From Paenibacillus aceris (GTDB lineage: Bacteria; Bacillota; Bacilli; Paenibacillales; NBRC-103111): a stretch of DNA of 64,000 bases. Below are positions 32,813-44,484 of this stretch, piece after piece; within the stretch, counting starts at the first letter, position 1; the number at the start of each line of letters is the position of its first letter. Made by a program: the position numbers and the translations under genes. The stretch is taken from contig NZ_JAGGKV010000021.1 in NCBI RefSeq assembly GCF_017874035.1, forward strand, positions 1 to 64,000. Direction: 5' to 3'. The notes below the pieces were generated by a model that worked only from the letters and a program-made list of their open reading frames with translations, did no database searches and was not told the DNA's origin.

Positions 32813-34108
32813 ATGATCGAACGTTATACGCGCCCCGAAATGGCGAGCATCTGGACTGAGCAAAATAAGTTTCAAGCATGGCTTGAAGTTGAAATTCTAT
32901 CCTGCGAGGCATGGGCTGAGCTAGGCGTAATCCCGAAAGAAGATGTGAAAGTGCTGCGCGAAAACGCAAGCTTCAACATCGACCGCATTTACGAGATCGA
33001 GCAAGAGACTCGTCATGACGTTATTGCTTTTACAAGAGCGGTATCCGAGACATTGGGGCCTGAGCGCAAATGGGTACATTACGGTTTAACTTCAACGGAC
33101 GTTGTAGATACGGCACTTGGTTACTTGCTGAGACAAGCGAACGAGATTTTGGACAAAGATATTCAAAACTTCATTGAAATCCTTCGCAATAAAGCGATTG
33201 AACATAGAGATACAGCCATGATGGGCAGAACGCATGGCGTGCATGCAGAGCCGACGACGTTTGGACTCAAAATGGCGCTTTGGTACGAGGAAATGAAACG
33301 TAACCTGGAGCGTTTCCGTTTTGCCGCTGATGGCGTACAATTCGGTAAAATCTCCGGGGCAGTAGGCACATACGCGAACATCGATCCGTTCGTAGAGCAA
33401 TATGTCTGCGAGAAGCTCGGCACGAAAGCAGCTCCAATTTCCACACAAACACTGCAGCGTGACCGTCATGCTGAGTACATGGCTACTCTGGCCTTGGTTG
33501 CAACATCCCTGGACAAATTCGCGACAGAAATTCGCGCCCTACAAAAGAGTGAATTCCGCGAGGTGGAAGAGCCTTTTGCAAAAGGTCAAAAAGGTTCCTC
33601 TGCGATGCCGCACAAACGCAATCCGATTGGTTGCGAGAGCATTTCCGGTCTGTCCCGTGTCATTCGCGGGCATATGATTTCCGCTTACGAAAACGTGACG
33701 CTTTGGCATGAGCGCGACATTTCGCACTCCTCCGTTGAGCGTGTGATCCTTCCGGATGCAACACAATTGCTGAACTACATGCTGAACCGTCTTGGCAATA
33801 TCATCAAAAACTTGACGGTGTTCCCTGAGAACATGAAACGCAATATGCGCAGCACGTACGATGTGCCTTTCTCCGGCCGCGTTATGACGAAGCTGATCGA
33901 CAAAGGCTTCTCCCGCGAGCAAGCATACGATACCGTTCAGCCAAGAGCGATGCAAGCGTGGGAAGAGCAGCGTTCTTTCCGCGAAATCGTTGAGAGCGCG
34001 TCGGTGATCACGGAAGCTTTGAGCCCGGCTGAAATTGCGGATTGCTTTGATCCAAGCTGGCATTTGAAGCATGTTGCTACGATCTTTGACCGTTTAGGTT
34101 TGAAATAG
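32813..34108 (+). CDS. purB: Adenylosuccinate lyase
   Basis: Fumarase/aspartase superfamily enzyme of 431 residues that acts twice: on SAICAR in the main pathway and on adenylosuccinate in AMP synthesis. The family signature [15 protein letters not shown] starts near residue 261, and [13 protein letters not shown] and [16 protein letters not shown] carry the active-site residues. It lies 26 bp after purK with a GGAGG site upstream. Length is normal. Confidence 0.97.
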   Translation: MIERYTRPEMASIWTEQNKFQAWLEVEILSCEAWAELGVIPKEDVKVLRENASFNIDRIYEIEQETRHDVIAFTRAVSETLGPERKWVHYGLTSTDVVDTALGYLLRQANEILDKDIQNFIEILRNKAIEHRDTAMMGRTHGVHAEPTTFGLKMALWYEEMKRNLERFRFAADGVQFGKISGAVGTYANIDPFVEQYVCEKLGTKAAPISTQTLQRDRHAEYMATLALVATSLDKFATEIRALQKSEFREVEEPFAKGQKGSSAMPHKRNPIGCESISGLSRVIRGHMISAYENVTLWHERDISHSSVERVILPDATQLLNYMLNRLGNIIKNLTVFPENMKRNMRSTYDVPFSGRVMTKLIDKGFSREQAYDTVQPRAMQAWEEQRSFREIVESASVITEALSPAEIADCFDPSWHLKHVATIFDRLGLK

Positions 34109-34132
34109 CAGGAACTTTGGGAGAGAAGGGTA

Positions 34133-35041
34133 GTGTTGTCTGTGACAGGTAAAATCCTTGATTCAGCGGTTGAGCTCGTTAAGGCACCTCTGGTACACAA
34201 AGGGAAAGTACGTGAACTGTATGACTTGGGTGAAAACTTCTTGATCGTGGTAACGGATCGGATTTCGGCCTTTGATTACATTCTGAAGCCGGGTGTTCCG
34301 GACAAAGGGTACGTTCTCAATGCACTGAGCAAATACTGGTTTGGCGTGACGAGCGGCTATATGAGCAATCATATCGTTCACACGGATGTTGAACAGCTTC
34401 ACGATATTATCCCGGATGCGGATGCGAGAGAGCTTCTGAAAGAACGTATTATTGTCGCGAAAAAAGCAGAGCGCATCTCGATCGAGTGCGTCGTCCGCGG
34501 GTACATCACAGGCAACGGCTGGAGACAGTACGAGAAAACAGGCGAGATCAACGGCCGCAAGCTGCCTGAAGGACTTCGGAAAAACCAACGTCTGCAAGAC
34601 CCTATTTTCACGCCGGCGGCGAAAAATGATGTCGGACATGACGAGGACATCTCTATCGAACAAATGATTGAGCTGGTTGGCGAAGAGCTAACTTACGCGC
34701 TGCAAGAGCGCAGCATTATGTTGTATACGCTAGCTCATTCGATTTGTGAGAGAAAAGGCATTATTTTAGCGGATACGAAGTTTGAATTCGGTTTTTATGC
34801 AGGTGAACTGATTATTATTGATGAAATTTTCACGCCGGATTCCTCACGTTATTGGTCGGAAGATAAATATGCTTTGGATATTGAGATTGATTCCATGGAC
34901 AAAGAGCCTGTCCGTACGTACTTGGCGGGTTCTGGTTGGGATAAAAACAGCGAGCCGGATGAGCTTCCAGCATCTGTCGTGGAAGAGACTTCGAACCGAT
35001 ACAAAGAGATTTTGCACCGTTTAGTCGATTCAGAAAATTAG
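34133..35041 (+). CDS. purC: SAICAR synthetase
   Basis: Phosphoribosylaminoimidazole-succinocarboxamide synthase, 302 residues, joining CAIR and aspartate. Motifs GKVRELYDLG, VVTDRISAFD and VRGYITGNGW are conserved, and DTKFEFGF near residue 218 is the second signature. At about 300 residues it is the longer form of the family rather than the 240-residue form of B. subtilis. GTG 34133 is used with GGGAGAG upstream; TTG 34136 or GTG 34142 are alternatives. Confidence 0.94.
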   Translation: MLSVTGKILDSAVELVKAPLVHKGKVRELYDLGENFLIVVTDRISAFDYILKPGVPDKGYVLNALSKYWFGVTSGYMSNHIVHTDVEQLHDIIPDADARELLKERIIVAKKAERISIECVVRGYITGNGWRQYEKTGEINGRKLPEGLRKNQRLQDPIFTPAAKNDVGHDEDISIEQMIELVGEELTYALQERSIMLYTLAHSICERKGIILADTKFEFGFYAGELIIIDEIFTPDSSRYWSEDKYALDIEIDSMDKEPVRTYLAGSGWDKNSEPDELPASVVEETSNRYKEILHRLVDSEN

Positions 35042-35071
35042 AGCAAGCACATACGAGGAGGAGAATAGAAA

Positions 35072-35311
35072 ATGAAAGCAACGGTCTACGTAACGATTAA
35101 GCAGAACGTTTTGGATGTTCAAGGAACAGCGGTGCAAGGAGCGCTTCACTCCATGGGTTTTGAGGAAGTTGGTAAAGTGCGCATCGGGAAATATTTGGAG
35201 TTAGAGCTTGGAACAACGGATAAAGCAGAAGCGGAAGCGCGCGTGAAAGCAATGTGCGAGAAGTTGCTGGCGAACACTGTTATCGAAGACTACCGCTACG
35301 AGTTGGCGTAA
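35072..35311 (+). CDS. purS: FGAM synthase, PurS subunit
   Basis: Small subunit of 79 residues of the PurSQL complex, which converts FGAR to FGAM. It bridges the glutaminase (PurQ) and the synthetase (PurL). The opening MKATVYVTIKQNVLDVQGTA and the closing NTVIEDYRYE are characteristic. Ribosome site GAGGAGG. Located just before purQ and purL as in other Bacillota. Confidence 0.96.
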   Translation: MKATVYVTIKQNVLDVQGTAVQGALHSMGFEEVGKVRIGKYLELELGTTDKAEAEARVKAMCEKLLANTVIEDYRYELA

Positions 35312-35338
35312 TAGAGACCAGGAGAGGGAGGAAGCGTC

Positions 35339-36034
35339 ATGAATTTTGCGGTTCTTGTATTTCCGGGATCGAACTGTGACATCGACTGCTACAAAGCAGT
35401 TGAGGACACGATCGGACAACCGGTTGATTATGTGTGGCATACGGCGGACGATTTGTCCAAATACGATTGCATCCTCGTGCCGGGCGGATTCTCTTATGGA
35501 GATTACCTGCGCTGCGGAGCGATTGCGCAATTTACGAATGTGATGAAAGCTGTAGCTAAAGCTGCGGAAGAAGGCAAATACATTCTAGGTATTTGTAATG
35601 GATTCCAAGTATTGACGGAAGCTAAATTGCTGCCAGGCGCTTTGCTGCGCAATAACGGCATGAAATTCCGCTGCCACCAAACGGTTTTGAAAGTGGAAAA
35701 CAACACAACGGCCTTCACGCGTGATTACGCAGAAGGTGAGCTTATCAATATTCCGATCGCACACGGGGAAGGCAACTACTACTGTGACGATGCTACACTG
35801 AAAGAACTGCAAGAAAACAATCAAATCGTTTTCCGTTATGAAGCAGGGGCTAACCCGAACGGATCGGTTGACGATATTGCCGGAATTAGCAACAAAGCAG
35901 GCAATGTTGTAGGTATGATGCCCCATCCGGAACGCGCCATTCATGAGATTTTGGGCTCCGCAGACGGCAAAAAAATGTTTACATCAATTCTAAGCGCTTG
36001 GAGGGAAAAACATGACGCAGCAGCTATCCGCTAA
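35339..36034 (+). CDS. purQ: FGAM synthase, glutaminase subunit
   Basis: Class I glutamine amidotransferase, 231 residues, supplying ammonia to PurL. The nucleophile Cys86 is in [10 protein letters not shown], and the His/Glu pair is in MMPHPERA near the C terminus. The N-terminal [10 protein letters not shown]-like motif ([13 protein letters not shown]) is typical. It overlaps purL by 23 nt. Confidence 0.97.
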   Translation: MNFAVLVFPGSNCDIDCYKAVEDTIGQPVDYVWHTADDLSKYDCILVPGGFSYGDYLRCGAIAQFTNVMKAVAKAAEEGKYILGICNGFQVLTEAKLLPGALLRNNGMKFRCHQTVLKVENNTTAFTRDYAEGELINIPIAHGEGNYYCDDATLKELQENNQIVFRYEAGANPNGSVDDIAGISNKAGNVVGMMPHPERAIHEILGSADGKKMFTSILSAWREKHDAAAIR

Positions 36035-38255
36035 GGAACCAACAGCCGAACAAATCGCGGAACAGAAAATTTACAAGCAAATGGGCGTAACGGACGAAGA
36101 GTTTGCCAAAATTTGCGGCTTCCTTGGACGTAATCCGAACTATGTGGAGATCGGCGTATTCAGCGTTATGTGGTCCGAGCATTGCTCTTACAAAAACTCC
36201 AAGCCGGTGCTTCGCAAATTCCCAGTTACAGGACCTCGCGTTCTGATGGGACCAGGCGAAGGCGCAGGGATCGTAGATATCGGGGACAACCAAGCGGTTG
36301 TTTTCAAAATTGAAAGTCATAACCACCCTTCAGCGATCGAGCCTTACCAAGGCGCGGCGACAGGTGTGGGCGGTATTATTCGTGATATTTTCTCCATGGG
36401 CGCACGCCCGGTGGCTTTATTAAACTCATTGCGTTTCGGCAAGCTGCAAAATGACCGCGTGAAATACCTGTTCGAGCACGTTGTATCCGGTATCGCTGGT
36501 TACGGGAACTGTATCGGGATTCCGACAGTTGGCGGCGAAGTGATGTTCGACGAGAGCTACGAAGGTAATCCGCTCGTTAACGCCATGTGCGTGGGTCTTA
36601 TCGACCACGACAAAATTCAACGCGGTGTTGCCAAAGGTGTAGGCAACCCTGTCTTCTACGTCGGTCCGGCAACAGGCCGCGACGGTATCCACGGTGCGAC
36701 ATTCGCATCCGAGGAGTTGACGGCTGAGTCCGAAGCGAAGCGCCCAGCAGTACAAGTGGGCGATCCGTTCATGGAAAAGCTCGTCCTGGAAGCGTGCTTA
36801 GAGTTAATCAATTCCGGCATCGTGCTCGGAATTCAAGATATGGGCGCTGCAGGTCTTACCTGCTCCAGCGCTGAAATGGCAAGTAAAGCCGGCAACGGCA
36901 TGGAGCTTTACCTGGATGAAGTTCCGCAGCGCGAAGAAGGCATGACAGCTTATGAAATGATGCTGTCCGAATCGCAAGAGCGCATGCTTTTCGTTGTTGA
37001 GCCGAAGCATGAGGCGCAAGCGAAAGGTATTTTCGAGCGCTGGGGTCTGCACTGCGCGAAAGTCGGTAAGGTAACCGATGACGGTTACCTGAAGCTGATC
37101 CACCACGGTGAAGTCGTGGGGAACATGCCAGTAGGCGCACTCGTCGACGAGTGCCCGGTTTACAATAAGCCGAGCAAGGTTCCGGCTTATTATGAAGCAA
37201 GCGCAGCGATCGATACGACGCGTTACCCAGAGGTAACGAAGCTGACGGATGCGCTGAAATCGGTGCTCGCGTCCCCGACGGTAGCGAGCAAAGAGTGGGT
37301 TTACAACCAGTATGACCACATGGTTCGTACGGATACAGCTGTGCGTCCGGGTTCGGATGCAGCGGTTGTGACCATTCGCGGCACGCGCAAAGGTCTTGCG
37401 ATGACTACCGACTGCAACGGACGCTATGTGTATCTGGATCCGGAAGTTGGCGGACGGATCGCCGTTTCCGAAGCAGCGCGTAACGTTGTCTGCTCCGGTG
37501 CCGAGCCGCTTGCCGTTACGGACAACCTGAACTTCGGAAGCCCGGACAAGCCAGAGATCTTCTGGCAGCTGGAGAAATCCACAGACGGTATGGCGGAAGC
37601 TTGCCGCTACTTGGATACGCCGGTTATCGGCGGTAACGTTTCTCTTTACAATGAGAACGCCAAAGGCGCAATCTACCCGACTCCGGTTATCGGGATGGTT
37701 GGTCTGGTGCACGACATCGACCACATCACGACGCAAAGCTTCAAAAAAGAAGGCGACATCATCATCCTGCTAGGCGAGACCAAAGCGGAGCTCGGCGGCA
37801 GCGAATTCCAATATGTGATTCACGGCGTAACCGAAGGACGTCCACCTGAGCTTGATCTGGCGGTGGAAAAACGTCTGCAAAACACAGTGCTTAAAGCGAT
37901 CCAAGAAGGTCTTGTCGCTTCTGCACATGACTTGTCCGAAGGCGGCTTGGCCGTTGCTTTGGCAGAGAGCTGCATCAGCGGCCGTCTAGGCGCTGAAGTT
38001 AACGTAGCTTCCGAGCTTCGTGCTGATTTCGCATTGTTCAGCGAATCCCAATCCCGTATTTTGCTGAGTGCTTCCCCGGATAAAGCAGACGCTCTTAAGC
38101 ACTGGGTTGCTTCGCAAGGCGTGCCTTATCAAGAAATCGGAACAGTAACAGGTACAGAATTGACCGTCAAAATCAACAACGAACAGCGTCTCCAGTCTCC
38201 GGTAAGCGAGCTGGCGAAAGTCTGGAAGGATGCGATTCCATGTCTAATGGCATAA
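36012..38255 (+). CDS. purL: FGAM synthase, synthetase subunit (small PurL type)
   Basis: ATP-dependent subunit of 747 residues of FGAM synthase, the short form that needs PurS and PurQ. Motifs include [14 protein letters not shown] near residue 53, [20 protein letters not shown] near 97 and the C-terminal [12 protein letters not shown]. The frame is intact throughout. It overlaps purQ at its start and purF by 16 nt at its end, giving a tightly coupled set. Confidence 0.97.
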   Translation: MTQQLSAKEPTAEQIAEQKIYKQMGVTDEEFAKICGFLGRNPNYVEIGVFSVMWSEHCSYKNSKPVLRKFPVTGPRVLMGPGEGAGIVDIGDNQAVVFKIESHNHPSAIEPYQGAATGVGGIIRDIFSMGARPVALLNSLRFGKLQNDRVKYLFEHVVSGIAGYGNCIGIPTVGGEVMFDESYEGNPLVNAMCVGLIDHDKIQRGVAKGVGNPVFYVGPATGRDGIHGATFASEELTAESEAKRPAVQVGDPFMEKLVLEACLELINSGIVLGIQDMGAAGLTCSSAEMASKAGNGMELYLDEVPQREEGMTAYEMMLSESQERMLFVVEPKHEAQAKGIFERWGLHCAKVGKVTDDGYLKLIHHGEVVGNMPVGALVDECPVYNKPSKVPAYYEASAAIDTTRYPEVTKLTDALKSVLASPTVASKEWVYNQYDHMVRTDTAVRPGSDAAVVTIRGTRKGLAMTTDCNGRYVYLDPEVGGRIAVSEAARNVVCSGAEPLAVTDNLNFGSPDKPEIFWQLEKSTDGMAEACRYLDTPVIGGNVSLYNENAKGAIYPTPVIGMVGLVHDIDHITTQSFKKEGDIIILLGETKAELGGSEFQYVIHGVTEGRPPELDLAVEKRLQNTVLKAIQEGLVASAHDLSEGGLAVALAESCISGRLGAEVNVASELRADFALFSESQSRILLSASPDKADALKHWVASQGVPYQEIGTVTGTELTVKINNEQRLQSPVSELAKVWKDAIPCLMA

Positions 38256-39772
38256 AACAATCCAAGGCCCTAAAGCTTCCTGCGGCTCCCCTGGTTAACC
38301 TGGGGGATCAGCAGCATGAGCTTTGGACAGGGGAGTACTTCAACGAAGGTGTAGGCGGCCATGGCGGGTTGTTTGATAAGCTGAATGAAGAGTGCGGTGT
38401 GTTCGGGGTGTATGGTCATCCCGAAGCTTCTTCTCTGTGCTACTATGGGCTTCATGCCCTGCAGCACCGTGGACAGGAGAGCGCCGGTATCTGTACGGTT
38501 GAAGATGGCAAGTTTAACTACTACCGCGGGATGGGCCTTGCCAAAGAGGTGTTTACGGGTGAGAATTTGTCACCTCTGACAGGTTCCACAGCGATTGCGC
38601 ATGTTCGGTATTCGACTGCAGGCGAAAGCAAGCTGGCGAACGCACAGCCGCTCGTGTTCAAATATCGGGAGGGCGATCTTGCGATTGCGACGAACGGTAA
38701 CCTCGATAATGCCAACATTATCAAGCGTGAACTTGAACGTAAGGGATCGATTTTCCAAACGACCAGCGACACGGAAGTTCTGGCGCATCTGATTGCCCGT
38801 TCGGAGCATGACGATATCGTGGATGCGGTCAAAGACGCTTTGACGCAAGTCATCGGCGGATTTGCCTTCCTGATCATTACCAAAGATAAAATGATTGCTG
38901 CGCTGGATCCTAACGGATTGCGTCCGTTCATGATCGGCCGTCTCGGCGATTCTTACTTGTTCGCGTCCGAGTCATGCGCATTCGATGCGGTGGGGGCTAC
39001 TTATTTCCGTGATGTACAGCCAGGCGAGCTCATTGTGCTGGATCGCGACGGCTTCCGTTCCGAGCAGTTCACGGAGAGCGGCCGGCGCGCAATTTGTGCG
39101 ATGGAATATATCTACTTTGCTCGTCCGGACAGCGACATCGATACCGTAAACATTCACTCCGCACGTAAACGAATGGGTAAAAAGTTGGCGATGGAAGCTT
39201 TCGTCGATGCCGATGTAGTGACAGGCGTGCCGGATTCGAGTATCTCTGCGGCGATCGGTTTTGCAGAACAAACGGGTATCCCTTATGAGCTGGGTCTGAT
39301 CAAGAACCGCTACACGGGCCGGACGTTCATCATTCCAAGCCAAGAGCTGCGTGAGCAAGGTGTCAAAATGAAGTTGAGCGCCGTTCGCAAAGTGGTCGAA
39401 GGCAAACGTGTTGTCATGATCGATGATTCCATCGTTCGCGGGACAACGTCCTTAAGAATTGTTAACTTGCTTAGAGAAGCCGGCGCAACGGAAGTGCACG
39501 TGCGGATCTCTTCGCCGCCTTTCATGAACCCATGCTACTACGGCATTGATACACCGGATCGGAAAGAGCTGATCGCCGCGATGAACTCTATCGAGGAAAT
39601 TCGCAAAGCGATCAATGCGGATTCTCTGCATTTTCTGACCAAAGAAGGGCTATTGGATTCCATCGGTCAAGGATCGGCCGGAACGAATAGCGGTTACTGT
39701 ACGGCTTGCTTCGATAATACGTACCCGACGGAAATCGTGGATGTTACGAAGGTTGGTTGTGCTTGCGATTAA
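38240..39772 (+). CDS. purF: Glutamine PRPP amidotransferase
   Basis: First committed enzyme of purine synthesis, 510 residues, made as a precursor. The catalytic Cys is residue 52 ([13 protein letters not shown]), so the leader to be removed is about 51 residues, much longer than the 11 of B. subtilis. The PRPP motif [14 protein letters not shown] and the Fe-S cysteines ([24 protein letters not shown]) are present, so this is the 4Fe-4S, oxygen-sensitive type. A hairpin separates it from purM. An internal start closer to Cys52 is possible but no good ribosome site was seen. Confidence 0.96.
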   Translation: MSNGIKQSKALKLPAAPLVNLGDQQHELWTGEYFNEGVGGHGGLFDKLNEECGVFGVYGHPEASSLCYYGLHALQHRGQESAGICTVEDGKFNYYRGMGLAKEVFTGENLSPLTGSTAIAHVRYSTAGESKLANAQPLVFKYREGDLAIATNGNLDNANIIKRELERKGSIFQTTSDTEVLAHLIARSEHDDIVDAVKDALTQVIGGFAFLIITKDKMIAALDPNGLRPFMIGRLGDSYLFASESCAFDAVGATYFRDVQPGELIVLDRDGFRSEQFTESGRRAICAMEYIYFARPDSDIDTVNIHSARKRMGKKLAMEAFVDADVVTGVPDSSISAAIGFAEQTGIPYELGLIKNRYTGRTFIIPSQELREQGVKMKLSAVRKVVEGKRVVMIDDSIVRGTTSLRIVNLLREAGATEVHVRISSPPFMNPCYYGIDTPDRKELIAAMNSIEEIRKAINADSLHFLTKEGLLDSIGQGSAGTNSGYCTACFDNTYPTEIVDVTKVGCACD

Positions 39773-39779
39773 AGGATAG

Positions 39780-39798
39780 GGGAGGCTTCGGGCCTCCC
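39780..39798 (+). other. Intercistronic hairpin between purF and purM
   Basis: GGGAGGC (39780-39786) and GCCTCCC (39792-39798) enclose TTCGG. No T run follows, so it is not a typical terminator; it may stabilise upstream mRNA or mark a processing site. Confidence 0.7.
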
Positions 39799-39833
39799 AA
39801 TATATATAGACAAATATAAGGAGTGGTTGCGAA

Positions 39834-40874
39834 GTGTCGGATGCTTACAAAAAGGCCGGAGTCGATATCGCGGCAGGTAACGAAGCAGTAGAACGGATGA
39901 AAAAACACGTCAAACGGACTTTCCGTCCTGAAGTGTTAACTGACCTCGGCGGCTTCGGCGGGCTGTTCAGCTTGAACAAAGACAAGTATGAGGAGCCTGT
40001 GCTTGTATCTGGAACGGACGGCGTGGGCACGAAGCTGAAGATTGCTTTTGCAATGGATAAGCATGATACGATCGGGATCGACGCGGTTGCGATGTGTGTG
40101 AACGATATTATTGTTCAAGGCGCTGAGCCGCTCTTCTTCCTTGACTATCTTGCTTGTGACAAAGTAGTTCCAGAGAAAATTGAAGCTATTATCAAAGGGA
40201 TCGCTGACGGTTGTGCGCAGTCTGGCTGCTCACTGATCGGCGGCGAAACGGCGGAAATGCCGGGCATGTATGCACAAGGGGAGTATGACATTGCCGGCTT
40301 TACGGTTGGAATCGTCGACAAGAAAAAGATCATCGACGGTACGACAATCCGTCCTGGAGACGTAGTATTGGGTCTGGCTTCAAGCGGTGTGCACAGTAAC
40401 GGGTTCTCTCTTGTGCGCAGGCTTTTGCTGGAAGAGAAAGGGTACACGCTTCAAGGGCATGTGGATGAACTGGGCGATAAGCTTGGCAACGTTCTGCTAG
40501 AGCCAACTAAGCTGTATGTGAAGCCGATTCTGGCGATGCTGGAAGACGTGGCAATCAAAGGCATGGCGCATATTACAGGCGGCGGTTTTATCGAAAATAT
40601 TCCGCGCGTACTGCCTGACGGCGTGAACGTGGATATCCAGTACGGCTCATGGCCGATTCTGCCGATCTTCTCTTTGATGCAGCGTGAGGGCGGCATTTCG
40701 AACAATGATATGTTCCGCACGTTTAACATGGGGATCGGGATGGTTATTATCGTGAATGCAGACGATGCGGAGAAGGCGATTGCTGCAGCGGAAGCGCAAG
40801 GCGAGAAAGTTTACCGTCTGGGCGTTGTTACTGAAGGCGAGCGTGTTGTAACGTTCCAAGGAGCTGTGGTGTAA
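39834..40874 (+). CDS. purM: Phosphoribosylformylglycinamidine cyclo-ligase (AIR synthetase)
   Basis: ATP-dependent ring-closing enzyme of 346 residues, of the same superfamily as PurL. Motifs [12 protein letters not shown] near residue 58 and [21 protein letters not shown] near 132 are diagnostic. Start is GTG 39834 with a weak AAGGAG site about 9 nt upstream. It overlaps the purN ATG by one base. Confidence 0.97.
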   Translation: MSDAYKKAGVDIAAGNEAVERMKKHVKRTFRPEVLTDLGGFGGLFSLNKDKYEEPVLVSGTDGVGTKLKIAFAMDKHDTIGIDAVAMCVNDIIVQGAEPLFFLDYLACDKVVPEKIEAIIKGIADGCAQSGCSLIGGETAEMPGMYAQGEYDIAGFTVGIVDKKKIIDGTTIRPGDVVLGLASSGVHSNGFSLVRRLLLEEKGYTLQGHVDELGDKLGNVLLEPTKLYVKPILAMLEDVAIKGMAHITGGGFIENIPRVLPDGVNVDIQYGSWPILPIFSLMQREGGISNNDMFRTFNMGIGMVIIVNADDAEKAIAAAEAQGEKVYRLGVVTEGERVVTFQGAVV

Positions 40875-41485
40875 TGCAGCCTTATCGAATAGCGATCTTT
40901 GCTTCGGGCAGCGGCTCGAATTTCCAAGCGATCGTGGATCAGGTACAGAAGGAGAAGCTTGATGTCAGCATCGAGCTTCTTGTCTGTGACCGTCCGCAGG
41001 CTTACGTGGTGGAGCGTGCCAAGGAAGCGAAAGTGCCTGTGTTCGCGTTCCGTCCAAAGGAATATGCAAATCGCGAGGCTTACGAGGCTCTTATTTTGAA
41101 GGAGCTGCAAGACCGCCAGGTTGATCTGGTTGTGATGGCAGGCTACATGCGTATTATTACGAATGTGCTGGTTGAGCCGTTTTTCGGCCGGATGATCAAC
41201 ATCCATCCATCGCTGCTGCCGTCCTTTCCGGGCGTGCGCGCGATTGAGCAGGCCGTTGACTATGGCGTGAAGCAAACCGGCGTGACCGTGCACTTCGTGG
41301 ACGGCGGGCTGGACTCCGGCCCGATTATTGCGCAGCGTGCCGTGGAGATCCACGAGCACGAAACGGCGGAATCGCTTGCAGAGCGGATTCATGCGGCTGA
41401 GCACTTGCTGCTGCCGCAGGTGATTCGCTGGCTGCGCGAGGATCGCGTGAGGTTGGATGGCCGCAGGGTGGGCGTGCGGCTGTAG
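40874..41485 (+). CDS. purN: Phosphoribosylglycinamide formyltransferase (GAR transformylase)
   Basis: Folate-dependent enzyme of 203 residues. The N-terminal [12 protein letters not shown] motif and the active-site segment [12 protein letters not shown]...[12 protein letters not shown] with [11 protein letters not shown] are clear. Starts on the last base of purM. A 47-bp gap with GGGAGGAAG precedes purH. Confidence 0.97.
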   Translation: MQPYRIAIFASGSGSNFQAIVDQVQKEKLDVSIELLVCDRPQAYVVERAKEAKVPVFAFRPKEYANREAYEALILKELQDRQVDLVVMAGYMRIITNVLVEPFFGRMINIHPSLLPSFPGVRAIEQAVDYGVKQTGVTVHFVDGGLDSGPIIAQRAVEIHEHETAESLAERIHAAEHLLLPQVIRWLREDRVRLDGRRVGVRL

Positions 41486-41532
41486 GTTTTACCACGTTAA
41501 ATATACAAATTCATTTTCTGGGAGGAAGAATC

Positions 41533-43080
41533 GTGGCAATCAAAAGAGCACTGATCAGCGTGTCCGACAAGACGGGGATCGTTGAGTTTGCGAGCGAGTT
41601 GGCGAAGCTGGGCGTTGAGATTATATCTACTGGCGGTACGCAAAGTTTGTTGAAGGATAAAGGGGTGCCGGTTATCGGTATTTCCGAGGTTACAGGCTTC
41701 CCTGAGATCATGGATGGCCGTGTCAAAACGCTGCATCCGGCTGTTCACAGCGGTCTGTTGGCGGTTCGTGACAACGAAGAGCACCAAGCGAGCATGAAAA
41801 AGCTCGGTCTTGATTATATTGATCTGGTTGTCGTGAATTTGTATCCTTTTGCTGAGACGATTGCGAAGCCGAATGTCTCTTACGAGGACGCCATCGAAAA
41901 CATTGATATCGGCGGGCCGACCATGCTTCGCTCAGCAGCTAAAAACCATGCGTTCGTATCCGTTGTTGTCGACGCTGCCGACTATGCAAAGGTGCTGGAA
42001 GAAGTCCAAGAGACTGGCGATACAACACTTGAAACGCGCAAACAACTTGCGGCCAAAGTGTTCCGTCACACAGGCTCATACGATGCTTTGATTGCTGACT
42101 ACTTGTCCAAACAAATGGGCGAGCCTTACCCAGAGCGTTACACGGTAACTTACGAGAAAATGCAGGAGCTTCGCTACGGAGAGAACCCGCATCAAAGCGC
42201 GGCTTTCTATCGCAAGCCGAATGCAGCTGCCGGCAACATTACAACGGCTGAACAGCTTCACGGCAAAGAGCTTTCCTACAACAACATCAATGACGCTAAC
42301 ACAGCGCTTCAAATCGTTAAAGAATTCAGCGAGCCTGCCGTTGTTGCGGTTAAGCACATGAATCCTTGCGGAGTTGGTATCGGTACGAGCGTTCTTGAAG
42401 CGTACCAAAAAGCGTATGCCGCTGACCCTACGTCCATCTTCGGTGGTATCGTAGCTGCGAACCGTACGGTTGATGAAGCTACAGCGCAATTGCTGCATGA
42501 GATTTTCCTGGAAATCGTCATTGCGCCTGATTTTACACCGGAAGCGCTTGATATCCTTTCTAAAAAGAAAAATATCCGTCTACTGAAAGTAGTCGGCTTA
42601 GATACAGTTGCTGGCCGCAAGGCGGAGCCAGTCATTACAACAGTTGAGGGCGGCATGCTCGTACAAGACAGCGATGCTTACCAACTGACTGAAGCTGATC
42701 TGAAGGTTGTTTCCGAGCGTCAGCCTACTGAAGAAGAAATGAAGCAGCTGCTTTTCGCATGGAAAGTAGTTAAGCACGTTAAATCTAACGCTATCGTACT
42801 CGTTGCTGACGACATGACGGTTGGTGTAGGCGCGGGGCAAATGAACCGTGTCGGTGCAGCTAAAATTGCGATTGAGCAAGCGGGCGACAAGTCGAAAGGC
42901 GCTGTTCTTTCCTCCGATGCTTTCTTCCCAATGGGCGACACGCTTGAAATGGCTGCGAAAGCAGGCATTACAGCAGTTATCCAACCGGGTGGATCGATCA
43001 AAGACGAAGAGTCCATTCGCGTAGCGAACGAGAACGGAATCGCGATGGTCATGACGGGCGTTCGTCACTTCAAACACTAA
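41533..43080 (+). CDS. purH: Bifunctional AICAR transformylase / IMP cyclohydrolase
   Basis: Bifunctional enzyme of 515 residues for the last two steps to IMP. The N-terminal IMP cyclohydrolase domain has [16 protein letters not shown] (about 66) and the C-terminal transformylase domain has [13 protein letters not shown] (about 268) and SDAFFPMGD. Start GTG 41533 with GGAGGAAG upstream. Followed by a hairpin and purD. Confidence 0.97.
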   Translation: MAIKRALISVSDKTGIVEFASELAKLGVEIISTGGTQSLLKDKGVPVIGISEVTGFPEIMDGRVKTLHPAVHSGLLAVRDNEEHQASMKKLGLDYIDLVVVNLYPFAETIAKPNVSYEDAIENIDIGGPTMLRSAAKNHAFVSVVVDAADYAKVLEEVQETGDTTLETRKQLAAKVFRHTGSYDALIADYLSKQMGEPYPERYTVTYEKMQELRYGENPHQSAAFYRKPNAAAGNITTAEQLHGKELSYNNINDANTALQIVKEFSEPAVVAVKHMNPCGVGIGTSVLEAYQKAYAADPTSIFGGIVAANRTVDEATAQLLHEIFLEIVIAPDFTPEALDILSKKKNIRLLKVVGLDTVAGRKAEPVITTVEGGMLVQDSDAYQLTEADLKVVSERQPTEEEMKQLLFAWKVVKHVKSNAIVLVADDMTVGVGAGQMNRVGAAKIAIEQAGDKSKGAVLSSDAFFPMGDTLEMAAKAGITAVIQPGGSIKDEESIRVANENGIAMVMTGVRHFKH

Positions 43081-43089
43081 AACAACTGA

Positions 43090-43125
43090 GAATGCTCACG
43101 ATTCGAGTGCGGACCGTGGGCATTC
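43090..43125 (+). other. Intercistronic hairpin between purH and purD
   Basis: GAATGCTCACG (43090-43100) and CGTGGGCATTC (43115-43125) pair along 11 bp with one G-T. No T run. It ends a few bases before the purD ribosome site, so it could affect purD translation or mRNA processing. Confidence 0.7.
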
Positions 43126-43152
43126 CCCATGAAAGGGACTGGTGACAAAGAG

Positions 43153-44412
43153 ATGCGTGTATTAGTAATTGGACGAGGCGGGCGCGAGCATGCCATTGTA
43201 TGGGCACTGAGCAAAAGCCCGAAAATCAGCAAGCTTTTCTGCGCACCGGGGAACGGCGGCATTGCGGGGTTGGCGGAATGTGTGCCGATTACGGAACTGC
43301 AATTCGAAGAGATCAGCACGTTTGCGAAGGAGCAGGCGATTGATTTAGTTATGGTAGCTCCTGACGATCCGTTGGCTGCAGGCCTTGTGGACCACTTGGA
43401 GTCCAAAGGGATCGAAGCGTTCGGTCCTCGCGCAAATGCCGCGATTATCGAAGGAAGCAAAGTATTTATGAAGGAGCTCCTGAAAAAATACAACATTCCT
43501 ACGGCGGCTTATGAAACTTTTGACGCGTATGAGCCGGCGCTGGCCTACTTGCGTTCGCAAAAAGCGCCAATCGTTATCAAAGCCGATGGCTTGGCTGCAG
43601 GTAAAGGCGTTACTGTAGCGCAAACGATGGAAGAAGCGGAAGCGGCGCTTCGCGATATTATGGTGGATCAAGTATTCGGTAAATCCGGCGCGAGCGTCGT
43701 GATTGAGGAGTTCTTGACCGGGCAAGAGATGTCACTGCTTGCTTTCGTGGATGGTTCGACCGTTCGTTTGATGGTACCTTCGCAGGATCATAAGCCTGTG
43801 TTCGATAACGACAAAGGGCCGAATACGGGCGGAATGGGCACTTACTCCCCGCTGCCGCATATCCCAGAGTCCATCGTGCAGGAAGCGCTTGTGAACATCG
43901 TTCAGCCAACTGCTGATGCGATGGTCAAAGAGGGCCGACCGTTCAAGGGCGTGCTGTATGCGGGTTTGATTTTGACTCCGAATGGCGTGAAAACGATCGA
44001 GTTCAACGCGCGCTTCGGCGATCCGGAGACACAGGTGATTTTGCCTCGCCTCAAAACAGATTTGCTTGATATTTTCCTTGCTATCAACAACGGAACGTTG
44101 GCTGAGCAGCCAATCGAGTGGAGCGAGGATGCGGCGGTTTGTGTGATCGTGGCTTCCGGCGGTTATCCGGGCCCTTATCCGAAAGGGTTGCCGATTACAG
44201 GACTTGAGAACGTGCAGGATTCCTTGGTGTTCCACGCAGGAACCGCGTTGGAGAACGGGCAGATCGTCACCAACGGCGGACGCGTTCTGGGCATCACCGG
44301 CATCGGGAAAGATATTATCGAAGCTCGTCAGAAAGCTTATGCGGATGCGGACCGGATTCATTTTGAAGGGAAGCACTATCGGACGGATATTGCAATGAAG
44401 GCTTTAAAATAG
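43153..44412 (+). CDS. purD: Phosphoribosylamine-glycine ligase
   Basis: ATP-grasp enzyme of 419 residues forming GAR from phosphoribosylamine and glycine. The N-terminal VLVIGRGGREHA, ATP-binding VIKADGLAAGKGV and metal-binding EFNARFGDPETQ motifs are conserved. ATG 43153 is preferred because GGTGA lies 8 nt upstream and the family normally begins M-x-V-L-V; the ATG at 43129 has no ribosome site. Last gene of the operon, followed by a terminator. Confidence 0.97.
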   Translation: MRVLVIGRGGREHAIVWALSKSPKISKLFCAPGNGGIAGLAECVPITELQFEEISTFAKEQAIDLVMVAPDDPLAAGLVDHLESKGIEAFGPRANAAIIEGSKVFMKELLKKYNIPTAAYETFDAYEPALAYLRSQKAPIVIKADGLAAGKGVTVAQTMEEAEAALRDIMVDQVFGKSGASVVIEEFLTGQEMSLLAFVDGSTVRLMVPSQDHKPVFDNDKGPNTGGMGTYSPLPHIPESIVQEALVNIVQPTADAMVKEGRPFKGVLYAGLILTPNGVKTIEFNARFGDPETQVILPRLKTDLLDIFLAINNGTLAEQPIEWSEDAAVCVIVASGGYPGPYPKGLPITGLENVQDSLVFHAGTALENGQIVTNGGRVLGITGIGKDIIEARQKAYADADRIHFEGKHYRTDIAMKALK

Positions 44413-44417
44413 AAATG

Positions 44418-44459
44418 AAAAAACACAGTTTCTTTCTTGCGGGAAAGGGCTGTGTTTTT
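44418..44459. terminator. Terminator of the pur operon, A/T tracts on both sides
   Basis: AAAAAACACAG (44418-44428) pairs with CTGTGTTTTT (44450-44459). It can also serve the minus-strand small gene that ends at 44485. Confidence 0.9.
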
Positions 44460-44484
44460 GCTTTGTGTAGGGGGAAGGGGGCCG

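Noticed and set aside
36804-37736. 310-codon minus-strand frame
   Set aside because: Lies wholly inside purL, whose frame is intact with all motifs.
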